Source of the DNA: Lentzea sp. NBRC 105346
Lineage (GTDB): Bacteria > Actinomycetota > Actinomycetes > Mycobacteriales > Pseudonocardiaceae
Length of the DNA stretch: 64,000 bases
Direction of reading: 5' to 3'
NCBI RefSeq assembly: GCF_030269605.1
Contig: NZ_BSTQ01000005.1
Coordinates: forward strand, 90,192 to 154,191
This document shows, piece by piece, positions 37,102 through 47,081 of the stretch. Both the position numbers and the translations under genes were made by a program. Under the pieces are notes generated by a model. The model made no database searches. It was given only the letters and a program-made list of their open reading frames with translations, and had not been told where the DNA came from. How positions within the stretch are numbered: the first letter of the stretch is position 1; every line of letters begins with the position of its first letter.

Positions 37102-37689
37102 ATGATCCGCCGCCGCGGAATGCTCATCGGTATCGCGGCGCTGCTCGTCGTCAGCGGATTGGTGGCTCTCTACCTCTCCTACACGCGGCCGATCGGGTTA
37201 CCACCGACCGGCGAGACGTTGCCGCCCCAGTGCCAGATCAGCGAGGCCCTGAAACGGGAGGCGCACGTCAGCAACCCCGCGCTGATGGCGCAGCCGGACC
37301 CGAGCCGGCGCGAGCTCGTCCGGCACACCCACTGCTTCTGGCGGCAGACCACCGACCGGGACGGCGCGGACCGGCGCCTCCTCGGCATCCACGTCTACGA
37401 CCACGGCGACTCGCCGAACCCGCGCATGGCCGCCGAGAGCACCTACAACGACCAGCGGCAGCCGCACGAACGCGAGGTCACGGGCCTCGGCGACCGGGCG
37501 TCCGTCGCGCAGGCCGAGCCCGACGACAACATGCAGGTCACTCTCCTCGTGCTTCGGGACACGCGGGTCTACAAGGTGATCTACCGTGGCGCGGACCGCG
37601 GTTTCCTCTTCGACCGGCCCTATCCCGTCGAAGAAGGCGAGCGGATCACGAAGCAGGTCGTGGCAGAACTCATGGGGGCACAGAAATGA
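37102..37689 (+). CDS. Membrane-anchored extracytoplasmic protein A
   Basis: A 195-residue protein with an N-terminal signal anchor (MLIGIAALLVVSGLVALYL) and a soluble outer domain with two cysteines (PPQCQIS, THCFWRQ). It resembles DUF3558-like actinobacterial surface proteins, but the match is weak. ATG 37102 follows GAGGAGG. The stop overlaps the next start (ATGA), and the next protein has the same Cys layout, so the two are coupled paralogues. Confidence 0.7.
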   Translation: MIRRRGMLIGIAALLVVSGLVALYLSYTRPIGLPPTGETLPPQCQISEALKREAHVSNPALMAQPDPSRRELVRHTHCFWRQTTDRDGADRRLLGIHVYDHGDSPNPRMAAESTYNDQRQPHEREVTGLGDRASVAQAEPDDNMQVTLLVLRDTRVYKVIYRGADRGFLFDRPYPVEEGERITKQVVAELMGAQK

Positions 37690-38384
37690 CCGCACCTCCC
37701 GGATGGCATCCGCACCAACAGCAACAGCAGCAGTGGGGCCCGCCACCACCCGGCTACGGCTACCCGCCGATGCCACCGAAAAAGAGCAAGGCGCCCGTCG
37801 TCATCGTCGTGATCGCGGTCCTGCTGCTGCTCGGCGGCGGGGGCACGGCCGCGTTCTTCTACTTCAACGCGCACAAGGACGGCGGCCGCGCCCACACCGG
37901 TGACAAGCTGCCGGAGCGGTGCACGACGGTCTCCGAGGCGACGCTCGCGGCCGTCCGCACGACGAACCCGAACGCCAAGATGTCCAACGAGATGAACAGC
38001 AACGGCCGGAAGTTCACGTCGTGCAGCTGGACCCAGACGAAGGGTCGCGACGGCGAGGGCCTGCGGTCGCTCAGCCTCCGCATCGAACAGGGCGACGAGA
38101 CGAGGCAGACGTACGAGATGTGGGAGCGCCAGGCCAAGTCGAACGGCCAGGGCACCATCCAGACCAAGGAGCTGTCCGGCGCGGGCGACCAGGGCGCGGT
38201 GATCCTCGTGCTCACCGACTCGGCGTTCACCGAGGTCGACATGGTGGTGCGCAAGGGCGACACGGTCGTCGGACTCGACTACATCGGCTGGGACGTCGGC
38301 ATCTTCTCCCCGACGAAGCCCGACCTCGCCGAGTTCGAGCAGAACGCCCGTAAAGCACTCGACGAGGTCGTCGCGAAGATCTGA
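37686..38384 (+). CDS. Membrane-anchored extracytoplasmic protein B
   Basis: A 232-residue paralogue of the upstream protein. The cytosolic N-terminus is short and rich in Gln and Pro (residues 8-30), followed by one TM helix (VVIVVIAVLLLLGGGGTAAFF) and an outer domain with PERCTTVS and TSCSWTQTKGRDGEG, matching the Cys-W pattern of protein A. Function unknown. Its stop abuts the end of purH on the other strand. Confidence 0.7.
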   Translation: MTAPPGWHPHQQQQQQWGPPPPGYGYPPMPPKKSKAPVVIVVIAVLLLLGGGGTAAFFYFNAHKDGGRAHTGDKLPERCTTVSEATLAAVRTTNPNAKMSNEMNSNGRKFTSCSWTQTKGRDGEGLRSLSLRIEQGDETRQTYEMWERQAKSNGQGTIQTKELSGAGDQGAVILVLTDSAFTEVDMVVRKGDTVVGLDYIGWDVGIFSPTKPDLAEFEQNARKALDEVVAKI

Positions 38385-39953
38385 TCAGTGGGCGAAGTGG
38401 CGGGTGCCCGTCAGGTACAGGGTGACGCCCGCCGCCTCGGCCGCCGCGATCACTTCGCCGTCCCGCACGGAACCGCCGGGCTGCACGACGGCGCGCACAC
38501 CCGCCTCCAGCAGCACCTCGAGGCCGTCCGGGAACGGGAAGAACGCGTCGGACGCGCCGACGGCACCCTTGGCGCGGTCACCGGCGCGCTTCACCGCGAG
38601 GTGCGACGCGTCGACCCGGTTGACCTGGCCCATGCCGACACCGACGGTGGCGCCGTCGTGCGCGAGCAGGATCGCATTGGACTTCACCGCGCGCAGTGAC
38701 CGCCACGCGAACGCCAGGTCCGCGAGCGTCTGCTCGTCCGCGGGCGAACCGCAGGCCAGCGTCCACTTCGTCGGGTCGTCGCCCTCGGCGTCGATCGCGT
38801 CGCGCTGCTGCAGCAGCAGGCCACCGGACACCGGCCGCATCTCCGCACCGCCACGCCGGGGCGGTTCGGCGACGAGGATGCGCACGTTCTTCTTGCGCTG
38901 CAACACGTCCACCGCGCCGTCGGCGTACGACGGGGCGATGATCACCTCGGTGAAGATCTCCGCGACCTGTTCGGCCATCTCCACGGTGACCTCGCGGTTG
39001 GCCGCGATGATGCCGCCGAACGCGCTCACCGGGTCGCACGCGTGCGCCTTGCGGTGCGCGTCCGCGATGTTCACATCGGACACCGCGATGCCGCACGGGT
39101 TGGCGTGCTTGATGATCGCGACGCACGGCTGCTCGTGGTCCCACGCGGCACGCCACGCGGCGTCACCGTCGAGGAAGTTGTTGTACGACATCTCCTTGCC
39201 GTGCAACTGCTGCGCCGACGCGAGACCCGACGTGCCGTCGCCCTGCGTGTAGAGCGCCGCCTGCTGGTGCGGGTTCTCGCCGTAGCGCAGCACCTGCTTG
39301 CGGTCCCAGGTCGCCCCGACCCAGCCGGGGAACACCGTCTCGGTCTCAGGAGCGAGCACGCTGCCCATCCACGACGCCACCGCGATGTCGTACGTGGCGG
39401 TGTGCCGGAACGCCTCGACGGCGAGGCGCTGCCGGTCGGCGAGCGTGGTGCCGCCGTCGCGCACCTGCTCCAGCACCCAGTCGTAGCGGGCCGGGTCGAC
39501 GATGACCGCGAGGCTGGCGTGGTTCTTGGCGGACGCGCGGACCATCGCCGGGCCGCCGATGTCGATCTGCTCGACGCACTCGTCCGGCGACGCGCCGGAG
39601 GCGACGGTCTGCGTGAACGGGTACAGGTTCACGACCAGCAGGTCGAACGGCGCGATGTCCAGGTCGCGCAGCTGCGCGAGGTGCGACTCCTTGCGCGTGT
39701 CCGCGAGCAGACCGGCGTGCACGCGCGGGTGCAGCGTCTTCACGCGGCCGTCGAGGCACTCGGGGAACCCGGTGACCTGCTCGACCGGCGTCACCGGCAC
39801 GCCCGCGTCGGCCAGCACCTTCGCGGTGCCGCCGGTGGAGACGATCTCGACTCCGGCCGCGTGCAGGCCGGTGGCCAGTTCGAGCAGACCGGACTTGTCG
39901 GAGACCCCGATGAGGGCCCGGCGAATCGGCCGCCTGTCGGCAGGAGTGGTCAC
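38385..39953 (-). CDS. purH: Bifunctional AICAR transformylase/IMP cyclohydrolase
   Basis: Performs the last two steps of IMP synthesis: formylation of AICAR by 10-formyl-tetrahydrofolate, then ring closure. At 522 residues it has the usual length. The N-terminal methylglyoxal-synthase-like IMP cyclohydrolase domain ([23 protein letters not shown]) covers about 1-200. The AICAR transformylase domain follows, with [14 protein letters not shown], the catalytic Lys/His pair in [11 protein letters not shown] and the terminal TGTRHF. GTG 39953 overlaps the purN stop, so the two are coupled. The perM-purN-purH order is conserved in mycobacteria. Confidence 0.95.
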   Translation of the reverse strand: MTTPADRRPIRRALIGVSDKSGLLELATGLHAAGVEIVSTGGTAKVLADAGVPVTPVEQVTGFPECLDGRVKTLHPRVHAGLLADTRKESHLAQLRDLDIAPFDLLVVNLYPFTQTVASGASPDECVEQIDIGGPAMVRASAKNHASLAVIVDPARYDWVLEQVRDGGTTLADRQRLAVEAFRHTATYDIAVASWMGSVLAPETETVFPGWVGATWDRKQVLRYGENPHQQAALYTQGDGTSGLASAQQLHGKEMSYNNFLDGDAAWRAAWDHEQPCVAIIKHANPCGIAVSDVNIADAHRKAHACDPVSAFGGIIAANREVTVEMAEQVAEIFTEVIIAPSYADGAVDVLQRKKNVRILVAEPPRRGGAEMRPVSGGLLLQQRDAIDAEGDDPTKWTLACGSPADEQTLADLAFAWRSLRAVKSNAILLAHDGATVGVGMGQVNRVDASHLAVKRAGDRAKGAVGASDAFFPFPDGLEVLLEAGVRAVVQPGGSVRDGEVIAAAEAAGVTLYLTGTRHFAH

Positions 39954-40534
39954 GGAAAACTCACCTTTCGTCCGTTCACGGTGCAGCCCTCGCGGACAAG
40001 CCGGGCGACCGTGTCGACCAGCAGCCGCCGCTCCACCACCTTGATGCGTTCGTGCAGGCTCTCTTCGGTGTCGTCCGGTTCGACGACCACGGCCTCCTGC
40101 GCCAGGATCGGCCCGGTGTCGACGCCGGCGTCGACGAGGTGCACGGTCGAGCCGGTCACGCCCACGCCGTACGCCAGCGCGTCGCGGACCCCGTGCGCGC
40201 CCGGAAACGCGGGCAGCAGCGCGGGGTGCGTGTTGATCATGCGACCACCGAACCGGGCGAGGAACACCGGTCCGAGGATCTTCATGAAACCGGCCGACAC
40301 CACCAGGTCAGGCTCGTGCTCGGCGACGGCCTTGGTCAGCGCGGTGTCCCAGGCGGCGCGGTCGGCGTGGTCGCGCAGCTTCACGACGAAACTCGGCACA
40401 CCGGCGCGTTCGGCTCGGGCGAGGCCTTCGATGTTCTCCCGGTCGGCGCCGACGGCGACGATCTCGACGGGGAGGTCGGCCGCGTCGAGCAGCGCCTGCA
40501 TGAGGGTCCCCGAACCGGAGACGAGGACGACCAC
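39950..40534 (-). CDS. purN: Phosphoribosylglycinamide formyltransferase
   Basis: Transfers a formyl group from 10-formyl-tetrahydrofolate to GAR in purine synthesis. Family marks are [15 protein letters not shown], the catalytic Asn-His-Asp set in [17 protein letters not shown] and [11 protein letters not shown]. The listed GTG start gives 194 residues but no spaced ribosome site. Twelve codons upstream a CTG at 40570 is preceded by AGGAGAG at good spacing and gives an N-terminus (STELRLPDPAR) like related proteins, so the true start may be CTG. GSGT-L in place of GSGTNL is a small deviation. It lies between perM and purH. Confidence 0.9.
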   Translation of the reverse strand: MVVLVSGSGTLMQALLDAADLPVEIVAVGADRENIEGLARAERAGVPSFVVKLRDHADRAAWDTALTKAVAEHEPDLVVSAGFMKILGPVFLARFGGRMINTHPALLPAFPGAHGVRDALAYGVGVTGSTVHLVDAGVDTGPILAQEAVVVEPDDTEESLHERIKVVERRLLVDTVARLVREGCTVNGRKVSFP

Positions 40535-40621
40535 CCTCGCCGGGTCGGGAAGCCGGAGTTCCGTACTCAGCGTTCTCTCCTGGGCAGACCGGTTGCAGCA
40601 GCTCAGGAGCAGCCTAGGCGC

Positions 40622-42136
40622 TCACTTCTCCGGCTCGCCGTCCAGGTCCTCCTCGACCGGTTCCGCGGCTTCGTCCGGCTCGTCAGCCGGCTCTTCGAGC
40701 TCCTCGTCGAGCTCTTCGTCAGGGTCTTCGACGAGGTCGTCCCCGAGCTCTTCGTCGAACTCTTCGTCGAGCTCGTCCTCGAACTCCTCGTCGTCTTCGT
40801 CGAACTCCTCGTCGAAGTCGTCGTCGGCCTCGTCCTCGTAACCGTCGACGGGTTCGCCGTCCTCCGGCTGCTCGGCGTCCGGCTCCGCATCGGCGGCGAG
40901 GTCGGTGGCAGCGAGTTCCTGGGCGAGCTCTTCGTCGATCTCGCCGAACTCGTCGTCCATCACCGCGACCGGCTTGGGCCGCGGTCCGGCGAGCCACGCG
41001 ACGGCCATGCCCGGCCCGAGCACCCACGCCGCGGCCAGCAACGCGAGCAGACCGGCCGGAATCGTCACGGGGTCGAACGCGCCACCCGCGAGCCGCCCGC
41101 CCGCGGTCGCCGCGAGCACGAGACAGCCGACCGCGACGGTGACCGCCGCGATCAGGACGGCCCGCATGCGAGTCGCCGGGTTGTCGGCGACCTTGCGGCA
41201 GCTCCAGCCCGCGAACCCGCCGATCGCGACCGCGATCACGAGCACCATCGGGCTGAGGACGAATTCCTGTTGCGGCAGCGCGGCGAACAGCGGCACTCCG
41301 GGCACCGGGCCGCCGACGAACTTCATCGGCGTCACCGTGACCGTGCCGATGGACAGCCCGGCGCCGGTCACATAGGACATGCCGGCGATGATCGCGTTCG
41401 GCAGATAACCGAGGCACAGCAACCACATGCCGAGCCCGACGCCGACCGTCTCACCGGCCTGGTCGAACAGCGAGCTCGTCGTCGACCACGACGTCACCAG
41501 CCCGAACGCCATCGCGGCGGCGCCCGCACTGACCAGCGCGAAGAGCGACATGAAGCCGGTGCGCAGGCCCTGCAGCGCCACGGGGTCGAGCCGTTCGAAG
41601 AGCACCTCGACGAGGCCGCAGCGGCGAGCGACACCGAGCGTGGCCGCGACACCGGACACGGCGGCGCAGCCGAAGAACGCGACCGCGGGCGTGGCCCGGA
41701 CGACGCCGTCGCCCATCATCAGCGCGATCGTGCCGCCGACGAACGCGTGCGCGCCCGCGATGCTCAGGACGACCGCGCGGGCCTGCAGCGGTTCGTAGAG
41801 GCCGAGCCGGTCGGCCGTGCCCGCAGCGGTGCGGCCGACGAGCAGCATGAGCAGCGCGGTCGGCAACAGCGGCAGCACTCCGAGCTGTCCGGCGTCGAAC
41901 CAGAGTGGCACGTGATGCGCCGCGAGCCAGGCGGGCGCGGCGGCGGTGAGGACACCGGTCGTCGAGAACGCCGCGTGTGTCGCGGTCGCGGCCACCAGAG
42001 CGAGCACCGCGGCCACGGCGGCGTATCCGACGATCACGGAACCACACGCCGCGGCGACGAGCACACGCGCTCGTTCAGCGCGCGAGAACTCGGGAGGACG
42101 GACCGCTTCCGCGCCGCGCTGCTGCAAGACCGGCAT
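40622..42136 (-). CDS. perM: PerM/DUF6350 integral membrane protein
   Basis: A 504-residue protein with about ten hydrophobic helices over residues 25-385, then a highly acidic cytosolic tail of about 110 residues made mostly of Asp and Glu. By family and position (just before purN) it is the counterpart of M. tuberculosis Rv0955/PerM, reported to support cell division and persistence through divisome stability. The tail is unusually long and repetitive. ATG 42136. A 55-nt palindrome separates it from the DUF5336 gene upstream. Confidence 0.8.
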   Translation of the reverse strand: MPVLQQRGAEAVRPPEFSRAERARVLVAAACGSVIVGYAAVAAVLALVAATATHAAFSTTGVLTAAAPAWLAAHHVPLWFDAGQLGVLPLLPTALLMLLVGRTAAGTADRLGLYEPLQARAVVLSIAGAHAFVGGTIALMMGDGVVRATPAVAFFGCAAVSGVAATLGVARRCGLVEVLFERLDPVALQGLRTGFMSLFALVSAGAAAMAFGLVTSWSTTSSLFDQAGETVGVGLGMWLLCLGYLPNAIIAGMSYVTGAGLSIGTVTVTPMKFVGGPVPGVPLFAALPQQEFVLSPMVLVIAVAIGGFAGWSCRKVADNPATRMRAVLIAAVTVAVGCLVLAATAGGRLAGGAFDPVTIPAGLLALLAAAWVLGPGMAVAWLAGPRPKPVAVMDDEFGEIDEELAQELAATDLAADAEPDAEQPEDGEPVDGYEDEADDDFDEEFDEDDEEFEDELDEEFDEELGDDLVEDPDEELDEELEEPADEPDEAAEPVEEDLDGEPEK

Positions 42137-42194
42137 TTCTCCACTGTCTCAATCGAGCTGGACCATCCGGGTGAGGCACGCCGTGCCCCCTGAG

Positions 42195-42249
42195 TGCCGT
42201 TAAGGCCACCTTCACTGCGCTAGACGCAGTGAAGGTGGCCTTAACGGCA
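42195..42249. repeat. 55-nt perfect palindrome (25-bp stem, CTAGA loop)
   Basis: The arms at 42195-42219 and 42225-42249 are fully complementary, beginning TGCCGTTAAGGCC and ending GGCCTTAACGGCA. It lies between DUF5336 (ending 42257) and perM (starting 42136), both on the minus strand. It can act as a terminator in either direction, and its symmetry suggests an interspersed REP- or MITE-like element. Confidence 0.9.
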
Positions 42250-42256
42250 TTTCACG

Positions 42257-42922
42257 TCAGGACTGCGGGCCGCCGAAACCGCCAGGCGGCGTGCCGGGCT
42301 GGCCGAACTGGCCGGGCTGCGGCATGAAGCTGGTCTGCTGCGGCGGCTGGCCGGGCTGCTGCGGCTGCTGGGGCTGCTGCCCGAACTGCTGCTGGCCGAA
42401 CTGCTGCTGCTGACCCGGCTGGGGCTGACCCTGCTGCGGGAACGCGCCGGACTGCGGGTTCCAGCCACCGGGCTGGCCCTGGCCGCCGTACGGGTTCGCC
42501 GGCTTCGGCTCGAACTTCACGATGCCGTGGTCGAGCAGGATCGTGAGCACGACCGCGGCGGTCTCGAGCAGCGCGACGATCAGCAGCACGATCTCCATGC
42601 CGCGGATGTCGGACTTGCTCTTGATGATCAGCTGCAGGATCTGCAGCGACGGCACCACGGTCAACACCGCGGCGGCGTACAGCAGACCCTTCGGAACCTT
42701 CGGCAGCGCCGTGAGGCCCGCGAGCAGCGCGCCGGCGAGCAGGTACTCGACCGGTCCGCTGGACGGAACGTCGTCGGCGAACGCCAGCAGGTAGTTGATC
42801 AGGCCGAGTCCGGCCGCGACCAGCGGGAGGATCAAGCCCAGGTTCAGGCCCACGGCCGGCGATGCGGCCTGACCAGGCTGGCCCGGCGGCTGCTGTTGGG
42901 GTGCGCCGTAAGGCACGGACAT
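42257..42922 (-). CDS. 34-kDa antigen-family membrane protein (DUF5336)
   Basis: A 221-residue protein with four hydrophobic helices (LNLGLILPLVAAGLGLINYL, VEYLLAGALLAGLTAL, LLYAAAVLTVVPSLQIL and MEIVLLIVALLETAAVVL) and a long C-terminal tail of Gln, Pro and Gly. This matches the mycobacterial 34-kDa antigenic protein family (Rv0954), which sits at the same place between sucD and perM. ATG 42922 has GGAGGAG upstream. Function unknown, probably cell-envelope related. Confidence 0.85.
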   Translation of the reverse strand: MSVPYGAPQQQPPGQPGQAASPAVGLNLGLILPLVAAGLGLINYLLAFADDVPSSGPVEYLLAGALLAGLTALPKVPKGLLYAAAVLTVVPSLQILQLIIKSKSDIRGMEIVLLIVALLETAAVVLTILLDHGIVKFEPKPANPYGGQGQPGGWNPQSGAFPQQGQPQPGQQQQFGQQQFGQQPQQPQQPGQPPQQTSFMPQPGQFGQPGTPPGGFGGPQS

Positions 42923-43022
42923 GGTGAGGTCTCCTCCTCCAAGGCCGATGTTTCGGCATTCACGCTAGTAGATGCGGCTACTCAGACGATGACGGGATCA
43001 TGACGGTTCCGCCATACGAGCA

Positions 43023-43056
43023 AAGGCCGGGCCCGAAGGTACTCGGGCCCGGCCTT
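43023..43056. terminator. Bidirectional hairpin after sucD
   Basis: AAGGCCGGGCCCGA and TCGGGCCCGGCCTT pair as a perfect 14-bp stem with loop AGGTAC, 21 bases past the sucD stop. T-rich sequence flanks it on both strands (TTTG on minus, TTGTTTTC on plus). Confidence 0.8.
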
Positions 43057-43076
43057 GTTTTCACCGCTTTGGGTAC

Positions 43077-43964
43077 TTACAGGCCCTGCATGATCTCGCG
43101 CATGAGGGCGGCGGTCTCGGACGGCGTCTTGCCGACCTTGACGCCGGCGGCCTCGAGGGCCTCCTTCTTCGCCTGCGCGGTGCCGGCCGAGCCGGACACG
43201 ATCGCACCCGCGTGACCCATCGTCTTGCCCTCGGGGGCGGTGAAGCCCGCGACGTAGCCGACGACCGGCTTGGTCACGTTCTCCTTGATGTACGCGGCGG
43301 CCCGCTCCTCGGCGTCGCCGCCGATCTCGCCGATCATCACGATCGCGGAGGTCTCCGGGTCGTCCTGGAACGCCTGGAGCGCATCGATGTGCGTAGTGCC
43401 GATGATCGGGTCGCCACCGATGCCGATCGCGGTGGAGAAGCCGAAGTCACGCAGCTCGTACATCATCTGGTAGGTCAGCGTGCCGGACTTCGACACGAGA
43501 CCGATCTTGCCCGAACCCGCGATGTCGGCCGGGATGATGCCGGCGTTCGACTTGCCGGGGCTGATGATGCCGGGGCAGTTCGGGCCGATGATCCGGGTCT
43601 TGTTGCCGGTCGCGACGGCGTGCGCCCAGAAGTAGGCGGTGTCGTGGACCGGGATGCCCTCGGTGATCACGACGGCCAGCGGGATCTCCGCATCGATCGC
43701 CTCGATCGCGGCGGCCTTCGCGAAGGCCGGCGGGACGAAGATCACGGTCACGTCGGCGCCGGTGGCCTCCATGGCCTCCTTGACCGTGCCGAACACCGGG
43801 AGCACGTGGCCGTCGAAGTCGACCTTCGTGCCGGCCTTGCGCGGGTTCACGCCACCGACGATGTTCGTGCCGGACGCGAGCATGCGCTTGGTGTGCTTGG
43901 TGCCCTCGGCACCGGTCATGCCCTGGACGATGACCTTGCTGTTCTCGTTGAGGAAGATAGCCAT
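43077..43964 (-). CDS. sucD: Succinyl-CoA synthetase alpha subunit
   Basis: A 295-residue TCA-cycle enzyme subunit that binds CoA and carries the phosphohistidine. The CoA-binding Rossmann start ([20 protein letters not shown]), NCPGIISPG and the active-site His in [13 protein letters not shown] are all present. It lies five bases after sucC on the same strand and a terminator follows, so sucC-sucD form a two-gene operon. Confidence 0.97.
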   Translation of the reverse strand: MAIFLNENSKVIVQGMTGAEGTKHTKRMLASGTNIVGGVNPRKAGTKVDFDGHVLPVFGTVKEAMEATGADVTVIFVPPAFAKAAAIEAIDAEIPLAVVITEGIPVHDTAYFWAHAVATGNKTRIIGPNCPGIISPGKSNAGIIPADIAGSGKIGLVSKSGTLTYQMMYELRDFGFSTAIGIGGDPIIGTTHIDALQAFQDDPETSAIVMIGEIGGDAEERAAAYIKENVTKPVVGYVAGFTAPEGKTMGHAGAIVSGSAGTAQAKKEALEAAGVKVGKTPSETAALMREIMQGL

Positions 43965-43969
43965 CTCGG

Positions 43970-45136
43970 TCAGACCCCCGCAGCCGCGAGCTCGGCGGCC
44001 TTGGCGGCCGCGTTGTCCATCGTGTCGACAACGGTCACCAGCGGGTGGTTGGCCTCGGCGAGAATCCGGCGGCCCTCCTCCACGTTGTTGCCGTCGAGGC
44101 GGACGACGAGCGGCTTGGTGGCCTCGTCACCGAGGATCTCCAGCGCCGCGACGATGCCGTTCGCGACGGCGTCACACGCGGTGATGCCGCCGAAGACGTT
44201 CACGAACACGGAACGCACGTCGGCGTCGTGCAGGATGACGTCCAGGCCGTTGGCCATGACCTCGGCGGACGCACCGCCACCGATGTCGAGGAAGTTCGCC
44301 GGCTTGACGCCGTGCTTCTCGCCCGCGTAGGCGACGACGTCCAGAGTGGACATCACGAGGCCCGCGCCGTTGCCGATGATGCCGACCTGGCCATCGAGCT
44401 TGACGTAGTTGAGGCCCTTCTCCTTGGCCTTCGCCTCGAGCGGGTCCTCGGCCTGCTTGTCGACGAGCTCGGCGTGCGCCGGGTGCCGGAAGTCGGCGTT
44501 CTCGTCCAGCGTGACCTTGCCGTCGAGCGCGACGATCTTGCCCTGCGGGTCGCGCACCAGCGGGTTGACCTCGACGAGGGTGGCGTCCTCGGCGACGAAG
44601 GTCTCCCACAGCTTGACGATGACGTCGACGACCTGGTCCTTGACCTCGGCCGGGAAGTTCGCCGCGTCGGCGATCTCCGTGGCCTTGGCGGCGTCGACAC
44701 CCTTGATGGCGTCGATGTGGATCTTCGCCAGGGCCTCGGGCTTGGTGGCGGCCACCTCCTCGATGTCCATGCCGCCCTCGACGGACGCCATGGCGAGGAA
44801 GGTGCGGTTCGCACGGTCGAGCAGGAAGGAGAAGTAGTACTCCTCGGCGATGTCGGACGCGGGGGTCACCAGCACGCGGTGAACGATGTGCCCCTTGATG
44901 TCCAGCCCGAGGATGGCGGACGCCTTCTCCTCGGTCTCATCGGCGGTGGAAGCGAGCTTCACACCACCGGCCTTGCCACGGCCACCGGTCTTGACCTGGG
45001 CCTTGACGACGACGGGCTGGCCGTACTTCGCGGCGATGGCCTTGGCGTCGGCGGGGTTGTCGGCCACTTCGCCCGGAAGTACCGGGACGCCGTGGGCGGC
45101 GAAGAGGTCCTTCGCCTGGTACTCGTACAGGTCCAC
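43970..45136 (-). CDS. sucC: Succinyl-CoA synthetase beta subunit
   Basis: A 388-residue ADP/GDP-forming subunit with an ATP-grasp fold. It starts [20 protein letters not shown] and has the nucleotide motif [14 protein letters not shown], the metal-binding VEVNPLV and [13 protein letters not shown]. With SucD it makes a nucleoside triphosphate from succinyl-CoA. The 176 bases upstream to the next gene hold the promoter region but no gene. Confidence 0.97.
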   Translation of the reverse strand: MDLYEYQAKDLFAAHGVPVLPGEVADNPADAKAIAAKYGQPVVVKAQVKTGGRGKAGGVKLASTADETEEKASAILGLDIKGHIVHRVLVTPASDIAEEYYFSFLLDRANRTFLAMASVEGGMDIEEVAATKPEALAKIHIDAIKGVDAAKATEIADAANFPAEVKDQVVDVIVKLWETFVAEDATLVEVNPLVRDPQGKIVALDGKVTLDENADFRHPAHAELVDKQAEDPLEAKAKEKGLNYVKLDGQVGIIGNGAGLVMSTLDVVAYAGEKHGVKPANFLDIGGGASAEVMANGLDVILHDADVRSVFVNVFGGITACDAVANGIVAALEILGDEATKPLVVRLDGNNVEEGRRILAEANHPLVTVVDTMDNAAAKAAELAAAGV

Positions 45137-45312
45137 TCGGGTCTCCTGCGACGTCGGTGTCGGAACACCGCGCCTGGGTGGTCCTCAAGGGGCCGTACAG
45201 AACCCACTTGACGCGGCTGGCCCCAGACACTATCGACCTGCTCCGACCGCTCGCACGCCCCATCCGGTGAGGTCTGTCTCAACGGCGGTGAGGTCGATCA
45301 CGCACGAGCCGC

Positions 45313-46959
45313 TCAACGCCGTGTCGCACGGGCCCCCGCGGCGATCAGCAGCGCCACGACCGTGGCCGCCGCGAGCCAGGTGCCGGGCCCCGCGACGGCG
45401 TCCGCCGCACGTGCGCCCGTCAGCGGAAGCTCCAGCAGCCGGACGCCGACGACCACGGCCGCGCCGCAGAACAGAGCCGTCGCGCGCACCGGGCGGGACT
45501 TCAGAGCGAGGCCAACGGCGACCAGCACCGCCAGCAGGCCGATCAGCAGACCCCACGACGCCACGCGGAAGTCGGTGAACAGTCCGGGGGCGACGAAGTC
45601 CGGCGCCCGCAGCGCCGGCAGCGCGAAGGCGCCGACGCCGAGCAGGGCCGCGACGAATGCCGCGGCCAGGACGGGAAGCGGAAGCTCCTGGGCACGCTCG
45701 GGCTCGGCGTCCTCGCGTTCGATCGCGCCCGCGATCGCGCCGCACACCGCCGCCACCGCGGCCAGGGCCACGCCGCCGGCCATGAACCAGACGCCGGGGC
45801 CCGGCTCGACCGCGCCGATCCGCTGGGTTCCGGTGACGACGGTGCCGATGGCGCCCGCGACGGTCAGCGGCAGTGCGGCCAGAGAAACAAGGAAGGCGGG
45901 GCGCACTGTTCGCGCGATGCCGCGGGCCAGCAGGCACGCGGCGAGTATCGCCACGGCGACACCCGCCGGGAGGACCAGCTTGGCGGCGTAGTTCTCCGGC
46001 GTCGTCAGTCCGGCCGGGACGGTGAACTGCGGAGTCAGCGCACCCACCGCGGTCACGGCGCCGGCGAGGATGCCGATCACACCGGCCACGGCGTGCATGC
46101 GCGTCGCGCCGGGCAGGGTCGGCTCGTCGGTTTCCCCGGCCACCGTCCCGTCCGGACGGACGAACAGGAACAGTGCGGCGGCGACCAGCGCGGTCACCGG
46201 CCCCCAGGCGACACCCAGGCGGTCCACCAGCAGACCCGCGGCCAGCGGTGGCGCGGCGACAGCGGTCAGGCCCAGCGCCACGCCGATCAGGCCGCCGCGC
46301 CGGGTGTCCGCGTCGGCGGAGCTGGCGGCCATCGCGGCCGCCAGGGGCACGGTGGCGGCGAGGAGCAGACCACCGGCGAAGCCCAGCAGCGGAAGGTTCC
46401 ACGCGCCGCGCGCGAGAAGAAGAGGGTCGCTCGACGTGAAGGGCTTGCCCAGCAACGCGATCGCCGCGACGGCACCGATCAGCAGCACCAGGACCAACCG
46501 GTTCGACGACTCCTGCTCGTCGGGCACGCTCGGGCGGCTCGCTGCCACGACGCCCGCGGCGAGCGTGACCAGGTGACCGGCGATCAGTAGCCACAGCCCC
46601 AGTGACGGGGACGGCGCGGCGAGGCTCGGCGGGGCCAGCAGCTCGGGCCGCGACACCGCCATCGTGTCGCGCGCGATCTGCAGGTCCGACAACAACCTTC
46701 CCGGCACGAACGCCGCCACCGCGACCAGTACCGCCGCCGCGACCATCGGGCGGCCACGCGCCAGCAGCGTGCCCGCGACGATCATCGGCAGGAACGCGAG
46801 CAAGGCGAGCAGCGGCCACGACGTGAACCTGGGCGGGACGTCGGCCACGCCGACACCCGCGCCGACGGCGGTCAGGATCGCGGCGCCGCCCGTGAGTCCC
46901 AACGCGGTCCGCAGACGAGCGGCGACGGGCACGGCGGTCTCAAGGCCGGTGGAAGTCAC
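45313..46959 (-). CDS. Large polytopic membrane protein of unknown function
   Basis: About 548 residues with roughly 14 hydrophobic helices rich in Ala, Val and Leu and short loops. There is no clear transporter signature. A linker REDAEPERAQELPLP precedes the final helices. GTG 46959 (VTSTGLETAVPV) is a plausible start; the frame is open further upstream with unlike sequence. Divergent from the hydrolase gene. Confidence 0.65.
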   Translation of the reverse strand: MTSTGLETAVPVAARLRTALGLTGGAAILTAVGAGVGVADVPPRFTSWPLLALLAFLPMIVAGTLLARGRPMVAAAVLVAVAAFVPGRLLSDLQIARDTMAVSRPELLAPPSLAAPSPSLGLWLLIAGHLVTLAAGVVAASRPSVPDEQESSNRLVLVLLIGAVAAIALLGKPFTSSDPLLLARGAWNLPLLGFAGGLLLAATVPLAAAMAASSADADTRRGGLIGVALGLTAVAAPPLAAGLLVDRLGVAWGPVTALVAAALFLFVRPDGTVAGETDEPTLPGATRMHAVAGVIGILAGAVTAVGALTPQFTVPAGLTTPENYAAKLVLPAGVAVAILAACLLARGIARTVRPAFLVSLAALPLTVAGAIGTVVTGTQRIGAVEPGPGVWFMAGGVALAAVAAVCGAIAGAIEREDAEPERAQELPLPVLAAAFVAALLGVGAFALPALRAPDFVAPGLFTDFRVASWGLLIGLLAVLVAVGLALKSRPVRATALFCGAAVVVGVRLLELPLTGARAADAVAGPGTWLAAATVVALLIAAGARATRR

Positions 46960-47081
46960 CGGCCCGACGCTAGCAAGCCCGTCATCGAACCCTCCGGCGT
47001 ACTGAGACGTAATTCGTTCGCATGTGGAAAAGAAACGCCGGGTACTCCTTGTCGGTGCGCCCATCACTTACCGTCGCTGGT

